Shown in pieces: positions 56,856 to 64,000 of a stretch of 64,000 nucleotides of DNA. Position 1 is the stretch's first letter, and every line of letters begins with the position of its first letter. Made by a program: the position numbers and the translations under genes. The notes under the pieces are model-generated. The model made no database searches. It saw only the letters and a program-made list of their open reading frames with translations, and had not been told where the DNA came from. The DNA lies in assembly GCF_027595985.1 (NCBI RefSeq), contig NC_073313.1:105171052-105235051 (forward strand), written 5' to 3'. This DNA comes from Sorex araneus. Lineage: Eukaryota; Chordata; Mammalia; Eulipotyphla; Soricidae.

Positions 56856-58083
56856 TGTAGGATAACATAGCCTCAGGCAGTTTAGGTTTATTGGGTTATT
56901 CCCATCACAGTGCTCCCATTCCTCTGTGTTTATTTGTAGCTTCTTTCTTAGTGTTCTGTTGACTTGTAAATATTGTTTTTCTCTTCTCCTTGAGTCCTTT
57001 GCATAGTTTATTCAGAGCAATGTCCTTTTTGTATGAACACAGGAAGACTTAGCAAATGCTATGCTTTTGTAACCTGGTAGTTATTTGACTCTACATGATA
57101 TTTTCCTCCTGGGTATCTGTTCTCTTGACCTAAGCCTCAGCTGCCCTTACTTCATAGCACCCCAAAAAGTAGGGTCCTGATGAGGGGCGGGATGGACCCA
57201 GGGCAAGTGGTGAGTTCTGTGCTACCCTGGCATCGAGATGGGCCTGGCCAAAATGCCTAATGCTTAACTATAAGTTAAGAGCCTGGTCATGGACAAATGC
57301 TGTCATGATCCAAATAGTGATAACTAGATTTGGACCCTGCTAGGGTTAGGAATGATTAATCTGACCTGTAGTCTGAGTCTGTGGCAAGATGTTGCCAGGA
57401 GAGCTGCCCTGCAAGCCTCAATGTACCTCTTGCTATGTCCATACAAAAATAACTAGTATTCAGATGTGAATAAGTTCTTGGACTAATTAAAGGAGAACAA
57501 CCTTAAGAGGTATTTTACCTGCTGGCAGTCAGGGAGGGCTTTGGAATGCCCGGCTCTCAGGAAGGGCTTTCTTTCTTTTTTTTTCTTTTTTGGGTCACAC
57601 CCAGCTATGCTCAGGGGTTACTCCTGGCTTTGCCCTCAGGAATTATTCCTGGCGGTGCTCAGGGGACCATATGGGATTCTGGGGATCGAACCCAGGTCGG
57701 CAGCATGCAAGGTAAATTCCCTATGCTCTGTGCTATCGCTCCAGCCCAGGAAGGGCTTTCTTATGTTGATTTTGCTACCTGGCTGTGTGTAGCCTAGAGG
57801 GCAAGGTGAGGAGAGACAAGTAGGGCGAGAATCCAGAGCAGCAGTAGATCCAGAGAGAGGACGGAGCTAGGACTGCGGGAGATGAGAAAGATGGAAGATT
57901 GAATAGAGGGTAACTAATCAGCAATCAGCTTGGTCCTCCTTCTTCCTTCGCCTGTCCTTGGCCAACAGCTGTCCCAATCCAGCCCATACACAGCGGTTCC
58001 TGAGCACTGAACGTGGGTGGTGAGACAGCCTCCCAGAGAGCCCGAGAGTGCACATGCCCCTCGGTGTGCTATAGTTTTTTACA
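56856..58083 (+). mobile_element. Solo LTR of an endogenous retrovirus-like element
   Basis: It begins TGTAGGATAACATAG and ends AGTTTTTTACA (TGT...ACA termini) with a perfect 6-bp duplication, GGGTAT, at 56850-56855 and 58084-58089, and F4 sequence continuous on both sides. Length ~1.23 kb including a SOR (57574-57746), so about 1.04 kb of LTR. No internal viral genes, so it is probably a solo LTR left by LTR-LTR recombination. A 6-bp duplication is usual for class II (ERVK-like) elements; that class call is inference. Two relatives lie at 29260-30105 (-) and 46803-48130 (+). Confidence 0.83.
57574..57746 (-). mobile_element. SOR SINE inside the LTR
   Basis: A perfect 16-bp TSD, CAGGAAGGGCTTTCTT, at 57558-57573 and 57747-57762. 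Full reverse SOR (GGGTCACACCCAGCTATGCT, ATCGAACCCAGGTCGGCAG, GTGCTATCGCTCCAGC). It is younger than the LTR, which is younger than F4. Confidence 0.96.
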
Positions 58084-58690
58084 GGGTATAATGGAGCGGT
58101 GGGTCTTCCTGGTGCCTGCCCAAGCAGAGCCCCTGCCAACTGCTTGTTTCCACAATCCAAAATCGCTGCCATTTCCCTGACTGGACTCCAGTGTCTCAGG
58201 ACAAACCTCATAGAGATATAATTTGCTGAAAATTTGGATATGCAGGTTTGTGACTGAAATCTCCAGGCTCTCTCAGAGTCAGGAATGGATACATCCCCTG
58301 CTTCCTGTACTTCCGGAAGCCTCATTGATCTCACCCACACCCCAAAGAAACTGCCATCCAGTTAAAAAATGCTACTCCAGTCTTACTTTCCCGATAAAAA
58401 TATTGAATGCCCTGAACTAACAAGATGACCTCTTAGTACGTATTTCAAACCATAATGCACAAGAGGAGAGAGAAAAACAAGAAAATTGCCTGTCATAGAT
58501 GCACACTGGGGTGGAGGTTTTTGGGTGGTGGTGGGAGGGAAATGGGGAACAATGGTGGTGGGAAATGTATACTGGTGGTGGAAGGATGGGTGTTGGATCA
58601 TTGAATGACTGAAACCCAATCATAAACAGCTTTGTAATGATCAATCTCATGGAAAGTCAGTATTTTTTAAAAATCAAAAATAAAATGTAA

Positions 58691-59240
58691 AATGAAATAA
58701 AAACAAATGCTCTCATGCTTCTTAACAATGGGAATATCTTCCAAGAAATGTATCATTCAGCGATGTAGTCAAAGTGTAAATGTCATATAGAGTACTTACA
58801 CAAATCCAGATGGTATAGCTACCACACAGCTAGGTTATATGTCAGGACTACCAACATTGTACATGAAGCCCATAGTTTACTGAAACATCATGGTGTGGTG
58901 CGTGTCTGAACAATATATCATGGGAATCTAAGAGTGTATCCGTTAAAATAGTCAGAGAGGCCAGAGAGATAGTATAGCAAGTAAGATGTTTGTCTTGAGT
59001 ATGGCAGACTTGAGTTTTATACCCAGCATCAGGTATGGTCCTCTGAGCACTGCCAGGAGTGATTCCTGAGCAAAAACTCAGGAGTAAAGACTGAGCACAG
59101 TCAGGTGTGTTCCAAAAACAAACAAAAATATCACTTAATAGTATCATAAACTTGAAATAGAAAAATTACCAAATATTACTAAAAGAGTTCCTTCGAACCA
59201 TGCTGTATCAAAAGTTCAAAGCAAAAATCCTAGGTTCAGC
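58691..59240 (+). mobile_element. Unrecognised DNA with an old SINE at 58950-59128
   Basis: 58950-59128 is a plus-strand diverged SINE: GAGGCCAGAGAGATAGTATA, TTGTCTTGAGTATGGCAG, CCAGGAGTGATTCCTGAGC, CAGTCAGGTGTGTTCCAAAA, A-rich end. The bases on either side show nothing recognisable. Confidence 0.75.
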
Positions 59241-59690
59241 TTATTTTGTTTGAGATCTGGACTCTGATATTTATGGAATTTGTAAAAAATTTTCCTTGAG
59301 CCTTAGTTTAAGCTAATGTGGTTATAAGCGACTCAAGTTTGGACAAACAACAGTCTTGTGAGGAGGATGACTGGCAACCACATCACAACAGGTGACTGTT
59401 AAATCAAGTTAAAAAATAGCTACTTAGTAGACAGATACAGGAAAAACCTAGAGATGTGGAGCAGCAGTCACTCACTGAGGAAAACAGAAAACTACATAGC
59501 GTGTATGTAAAATAGGATCAGGTTTTATAACAGGAATATTTGAGGTCCATTGAGCAGAGTTAGAATATGAGTCCTGAGTCTACCTCTTGCTATGGAATTA
59601 TTAGTGAAAATTGCTTAATTTATATGTGCTTCTGTTTCTTTATTTAAAAAAGCAGGTGTGATACAGCAAAAGAAAAATTTAAGCTATAAT
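59241..59690 (+). mobile_element. Two MIR-like relics
   Basis: 59241-59345 (GATCTGGACTCTGATATTTA, TTTTCCTTGAGCCTTAGTTT) and 59545-59690 (GAGTCCTGAGTCTACCTCTT, AATTGCTTAATTTATATGTG, CTTCTGTTTCTTTATTTAAA) follow the MIR core order on the plus strand. Low identity. The second could be any ancient SINE. Confidence 0.5.
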
Positions 59691-59799
59691 AAAAAACAAT
59701 CCACTGAAAGAGAGAAAAATTTGCACATAATATGTCACAAGTTTGTGGGGTAGAGGGTAGGTAAGATAAAAAAGGGACCAGTACAATTATAAATGGAAA

Positions 59800-59905
59800 G
59801 TGATCACGCTGGACAAGAATTGAGGGTTAAAAGTATGTAAAGGGATATACCTACTGAAAAGGAAAACCTTCCAGTATCTATATTGCATACCACAATGCCC
59901 AAAAG

Positions 59906-59981
<76 letters not shown>

Positions 59982-60200
59982 GGAAGGGAGAGATGAGAAA
60001 GAAGAAAAGTGGCTGCCATAGAGGCAGGCTGGGGATGGTTGGGGTGATGGGAAGGAAACTGGGAGCTGGGACATGTACATTGGTGGAATGATGGGTGTTG
60101 GAGTGATGAAGTGATGGAGTGAACACTGTAAAACTGATACTTAATAATGAACAGCTTTGTAATAGTCTATCTCACACTGATTCAATAAAAATTCTTAAAT
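59800..60200 (+). mobile_element. L1/F4-type 3' end with microsatellite expansion
   Basis: CCAGTATCTATATTGCATAC, then a (GATA)n run, AGTGGCTGCCATAGAGGCAG, GATGGGTGTTGGAGTGATGA and ATGAACAGCTTTGTAATAGT, ending TTCAATAAAAATTC. The final block matches the F4 tail (ATGAACAGCTTTGTAATGAT at 13460). The purine-rich segment seen in other copies is replaced by the (GATA)n run. Confidence 0.82.
59907..59980 (+). repeat. (AGAT)n microsatellite, ~18 units
   Basis: An uninterrupted AGAT/GATA tetranucleotide run of about 74 bases inside an L1-type 3' end. It creates artificial SIYL-repeat frames on the minus strand. Confidence 0.99.
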
Positions 60201-60582
60201 ATAGTATGCATAATATATATCACACAAAGGGCTAACTATATCCTAGATATAGAAAGCACTTACAAAACTCACAAGCAAAAAATACAAAGGTTCCATCCAA
60301 ATATGGGGAGAGAGGATAAACAGTCACTTTCTCAGAGAAGATATGGGGTTGAGTGGGGAAATGACTATTTTAAATAACGTGAACAAGAAATGTACTCTTG
60401 AAATCTGACATTTGCAAAATGAGGATGTTTGCCATGCTTGTATCTGCGAAGAAAATGTTATAGACAGAGGCAATTGTCAATGCAAGTGCCTTAAAAAGTG
60501 AGAATATGCTTAGCTAGTTCCAAGATTGATAAGACAGTCTAGCTAGAGCAAAGTGAGGATGATTAGCTATGAGATAGGATTT

Positions 60583-60724
60583 AAAAAAATTTTATTAGTA
60601 AATCACCGTGAGGTACAGTTACAAACTTATGAACTTTCATGTTTGTATTTGGTTTACATCCCTCCACCAGTGCCCATTCTCCTCCACCAATGCTCCCAGT
60701 ATCCCTCCCACCACCCCCACCCCA
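60583..60724 (-). mobile_element. 142-bp L1 3' tail insertion
   Basis: A perfect 16-bp TSD, CTATGAGATAGGATTT, at 60567-60582 and 60725-60740. The insert is a reverse L1 3' terminus (TTATTAGTAAATCACCGTGA to CCCTCCCACCACCCCCACCC), close in sequence to 21412 onward. Extremely 5'-truncated. Confidence 0.95.
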
Positions 60725-60740
60725 CTATGAGATAGGATTT

Positions 60741-61517
60741 GTGGTCAAAGAGGTGGTGGAGTGTGCAAGCCTGATGTTTTAGTGACAATTAAGGTATTTT
60801 AAACACTTTGAATTTTGCTCTAAGATAAATTAAAAAGCACTAGAGGATCTTAACCATGACATGGTCTGATTTACATGTAAAAGGATCACGACATCTACTG
60901 AATGAGAAGTGACTGTAAGGGAAGTTGTGGGGGAGGGTGACTTTTTAGAGAAGGCTACTGTAGTGAGTCCAGCAGTTGATGCTGGTGGAAGAAATCAGTT
61001 GGGAAAATGAAGGTGGGGAAAGTAGTAAGAGTTTGGGTGTGTCTGAATGTGGACTTTAAATAATTTGCTGATGTGGTATGTGAGAGAAGGCAGAGAGTAA
61101 AGGTTGGCATAAAGTCATTTGGCTTGAATGACAGGAAAGAAAAAGTTTCCCCTAAATGAAAGGCAAGAAAAAAATCACAAAAACATAAGAAGAAAATACA
61201 TTCTATATTGGTGTATATTATATAACATAAATAGTATTTCTGTAATCTTGGATTAGGGAAGATTTTCTTAAGAACACGAAAAACTGAGCTTCAAAGGAAA
61301 AAAGTGACATTTAACTACAATAAAATACAAACATTTTAATGGTAAAATACATAATGGTAGCCAAAGCAGGAGAGAAATGGAAGGGATAAAAATGAAGATG
61401 AGGCCTGGAAGTAACAACAAGGCAAGGGTCAAGGGCTTTAGGCTTGTCTATGGTATGGAGGTTAGGTGCCACTAGAGCCAATACCACTAATAACATGGAA
61501 CCCAAACTATAACTGTA
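60741..61517. other. No gene or named repeat seen
   Basis: About 780 bases, A/G-rich in places (61130-61200). Nothing recognised. A short 83-codon minus frame at 61311-61562 runs into the SINE and is not a gene. Confidence 0.38.
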
Positions 61518-61722
61518 GCACCATAGCACTGTCGTCCCATTGTTCATCAGTAATGTCTCCATTGTGAGACTTGTTACTGTTTTTAGCCTATCAAATACTC
61601 CCTGGGTAGCTTGCCAGGCTCTGCCATGCAGGTGGGATACTCTTGGTAGCTTGCTGGGCTCTCCAAGAGGGATGGAGGAATAGAACCCGGGTTGGCCGTG
61701 TGCAAGGCAAACACCCTATGTA
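61518..61722 (-). mobile_element. RTE-tailed SINE with tail deletion
   Basis: Reverse copy: CACTGTCGTCCCATTGTTCA (3' tail), AATGTCTCCATTGTGAGACT, GTAGCTTGCCAGGCTCTGCC, GAACCCGGGTTGGCC (B-box complement). The CTCGAGCGGGC segment of the tail is missing (other copies have it between CATCGATTTG and AGTAACGTCTCC). The tRNA-like A box is lost at the right edge, so the 5' end is truncated. Confidence 0.9.
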
Positions 61723-61895
61723 TTTGTCAAGGAGTTGGGATGGGGGTGAAAGAAGGCCTGAGGTCATTGGTGGAGGCATGGGTTCATTAGTGGAGGTATG
61801 ATGGGATTAAAGGTGGGAACACTGTATTGAAACCATAAAAGTAAACCATTGTGTAAATTCCATGTCTAAATAAACAAAATAGGAAAATGTTTTTA
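61723..61895 (+). mobile_element. Old L1-like 3' tail
   Basis: GAGTTGGGATGGGGGTGAAA, GGTCATTGGTGGAGGCATGG, GGTGGGAACACTGTATTGAA and TCTAAATAAACAAAATAGG resemble the old L1 3' ends at 41030-41150. Confidence 0.6.
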
Positions 61896-61959
61896 AAAAT
61901 TTAGTATCCGGGCTGTGACCCAGTGCTAAAATGGAAAAGATGCAATATTTCTTTTCTGA

Positions 61960-62128
61960 TTATTTGTTTTCATTTTCTGTGCCATGCCTTGAGTTGCTCA
62001 GGACTTACTCCTGGCTCTACTTTCAGGGATCACTTCTAGTCAGACTCAGTATGGGGTGTTAGAGATCAAACCTAGGTCGGCCACATGCAAGTGAAGCACC
62101 CTACCTGCTGTACTATTGCTCCAGCTGC
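61960..62128 (-). mobile_element. Old SINE
   Basis: Reverse: GTGCCATGCCTTGAGTTGCT, GACTTACTCCTGGCTCTAC, GATCAAACCTAGGTCGGCC, GTACTATTGCTCCAGC. Moderately diverged. Confidence 0.85.
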
Positions 62129-62139
62129 ACGTTTCTTTT

Positions 62140-62540
62140 ATTAATATTATTATTAATCTATTTTTATTGAATCATCATGAATTAAAAAGTTACAAAATTT
62201 TTTTTATTGCGTTTCAAGCATACACCAGTCTCCTCACCAGTGTCTACTACCTTCCACCAATGTCCCCACTTTCCTTCCAGGTGCCCATCCTTCCTATCTT
62301 CCACCCAAGCCTGCCTTTGTGGCAGGCACATTTTCCCTCCGACATTGTTCTAGTGTTCCCTTCACCCCTACCCTAGTGGTAAGCTTTCTACTGAAAATTA
62401 GTTCTCCTGCTCTTCATCTCTACTGCCCCTGGACTTTTGTTACTCTGTTAGGAAGTTTCTTTATATCTCACATATGAGAGATCATTCTGAATCTATTCCT
62501 CACCCTCTGGCTAACATTTCTGAGCCTGCTCTTTTCTTAT
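62140..62540 (-). mobile_element. Old L1 3' UTR
   Basis: Reverse old L1 tail: TATTGAATCATCATGAATTA, CACCAGTCTCCTCACCAGTG, GCCTGCCTTTGTGGCAGGCA, GTTACTCTGTTAGGAAG, CACATATGAGAGATCATTCT. Clearly diverged from the young tails. Confidence 0.75.
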
Positions 62541-62569
62541 GCAGACAACGTAGATAAAACCAGTCCAAT

Positions 62570-62708
62570 TTATTTATCTACTTTTGTGCCACGTCCAGCG
62601 ACACACAGGGCTTACTCCTGACTCTGTGCTCAGGATCATTCCTGGCAGTGCCCAGGGGATCAAATTCAGCATCAGGGATCAAATACGGCTGTACTATCTT
62701 TCCAGCCA
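62570..62708 (-). mobile_element. Old SINE
   Basis: Reverse: GTGCCACGTCCAGCGACACA, GCTTACTCCTGACTCTGTGC, GTGCCCAGGGGATCAAA, CTGTACTATCTTTCCAGCC. Internal losses. Confidence 0.8.
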
Positions 62709-64000
62709 ATACCTGCCCATTCATTTTATTATCTATTGCAAAGGTAAAATGGAAGACCACTTTAGAAATATAAATCCCTGTAAAAAATTGAAGTATATTA
62801 AATACTATGTCAGGAGCCATTTAATGGCTCACTTCATTTGAGTAACCACCCATGCCACCAAAATTCAGTCTAAAGCAGTGAATTTAGGTTATTTAAATTA
62901 TCTAAGTGGTGAGTCCATTTTAAGAGAATTCTACCTGTCTCAGTTACATTCCACTTAACCATAGTGTAGGCATTTTACTAAAATGTTCCAAATTACTATG
63001 TGTTTGTTCATTTGAGAGATACTCATTGGAGATGGGACTTGGAAATAGCTTTAAGTCGTACACTTCACCCCACCCATCTCAGAGTCAACCAAATTGAGTG
63101 TACTGAAAGGATTAGCAATCTCTTTCTTAAGCCCTACTTTGTGCTTAGTACTCCTCTGTGGGCATGTGCCCAGACTTTCAGATTTGCCCAGAACTGCAAT
63201 GATTTATACTCTCTGTCCCATGCAATTGTTATATGGCCACCCTATTATATAGGTCATCCTGTTATGGGGCATGGAAGGAAACACAAGAAACCCTTAACTT
63301 ACAAACAATAAATTCAAACATCACTGCCCTCCACTCTCCCGCCCATCACGCCCCACTTACCATTGCTATGCACTACTGGAAAAGCCAGAATTACTTCCAG
63401 GGCAACCTTTAGGAAAACAGTGGGTCTTTTGTATTCTGATATAAATGGGAAACCATACCTGAGAAGAGAGTGTAGACCTATCTACAAGTTGTCTCTAATA
63501 AATCCTCACTTAGACTATTTCTCTACAATACCCCAGGTAATTGATTCCGACCCCCCACCCCCGCAACTTAGCATGGAACTGTTATTTATTTTTACAGAAG
63601 GGTAAAATTATTTATGGAAAAATAAGGTTGGGGATATTCTCGGGAGTAAGACCCTTCCATAGGGCAACCCAGAGACTATACGGATCTATGAGGAATTGGA
63701 GTCCTTGTTGGGGGCAGAAAGAAAGGTGAGGTAAAATGTTGCCTGTGCTTAACTGAATTTTTAGAAAAGAAAGCAATTTCTTTCTCCGATACTTGCCATT
63801 TTTTCTCCTCCACCCTTGGTGCATGTGGTCCAGCAATAGAATTTAAGCCAGTGTCACATTGCATCAATCTGTGTATAATGTGATTTCCATTTATTAGTAT
63901 TGCCTTGACAGGAATGTGAATTCTTGGGTCTGATCAATGCACTTACCAGGAAATAACTAGAGAATAATTAGGTTTCAGCAGTAGGGCACTGGTTCTAAGG
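62709..64000. other. About 1.3 kb without recognised repeats or genes
   Basis: A 103-codon plus frame at 63000-63311 and smaller ones at 63363-63867 match no family I know. 63125-63180 (GCCCTACTTTGTGCTTAGTA) is faintly MIR-like. This is the longest quiet stretch near the right edge. Confidence 0.4.

Larger units (their letters stand above)
56162..58690 (+). mobile_element. F4 composite element with internal duplication, split by an LTR
   Basis: 5' part 56162-56357 (GGGTACAGTGCCATCAGCAG, CGGGGCAAGGTGCATCAGCA). A ~370-bp unit follows (56358-56726: AGAGACCCATAAACAAATAT, AATCTAAAATCTCCGCCAAG, TTTTGTGACTGACATCTCCA, CCTGGAAGCACTGGCAGTC). A second copy of the unit then starts (56727: CTTCTGAGAACCATAAATAA), is cut by the LTR at 56856-58083, and resumes (58090: GGTGCCTGCCCAAGCAGAGC, AATCCAAAATCGCTGCCATT). 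The 3' part (58340-58690) ends ATAAAATGTAAAATG. No ORF. Confidence 0.78.

Noticed and set aside
59787..60126. Frames with repeated S-I-Y-L residues
   Set aside because: They translate the AGAT microsatellite and are artefacts.

Overview
The window looks like intergenic or intronic DNA from a mammal, almost certainly a shrew (Sorex type). Two things support this. There are dozens of copies of a tRNA-headed SINE (body starting GGGGCTGGAGTGATAGCAC, ending GTGTGACCCAAAAAGC plus poly-A) that I recognise as the shrew SOR family. There are also degraded copies of an RTE-class non-LTR retrotransposon whose protein resembles that of parasitic nematodes, which I recall being reported in the common shrew. 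I find no host protein-coding gene, tRNA, rRNA or CRISPR. Nearly all open frames are shadows of retrotransposons.

Layout. 1-7 kb: 5'-truncated LINE-1 (L1) copies, mostly on the minus strand, including an L1 > composite element > L1 nest at 2868-6931. 7-15 kb: quiet DNA plus an old L1 split at 10.85-12.6 kb by a composite non-autonomous element (here called F4), itself hit by an L1 tail and by a SINE with an RTE-type tail. 15-19.3 kb: minus-strand L1s and RTE copy 1. 19.9-27.1 kb: the longest L1 (minus; parts of ORF1, endonuclease and RT), broken by two L1s, two SORs and a full composite element (F3). 27-41 kb: old SINEs, an LTR copy, another F3, one 1.9-kb L1 and old L1 remains. 41-45.5 kb: a younger L1 inside an older L1, with another RTE-tailed SINE. 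46.8-48.1 kb: an LTR copy. 49.4-50.3 kb: RTE copy 2 (minus). 52.5-54.4 kb: SOR SINE plus RTE copy 3 between one pair of target-site duplications (TSDs). 56.2-58.7 kb: an F4 element split by a solo LTR with TGT...ACA ends and a 6-bp TSD. 58.7-64 kb: MIR relics, an AGAT microsatellite, short L1 tails and old SINEs.

How the parts work together. L1 supplies the machinery for SOR (A-tailed) and apparently for F3 and F4, which carry L1-like 3' ends but no ORFs. RTE has its own partner: a SINE with the SOR tRNA-like head but a tail copied from the RTE 3' end. This L1/SOR plus RTE/RTE-tailed-SINE pairing, and the SOR-RTE chimera, are the most interesting content. F3, F4 and 'RTE-tailed SINE' are working names, not database names. 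Edges supported by TSDs are accurate to a few bases; other edges are approximate to tens of bases.
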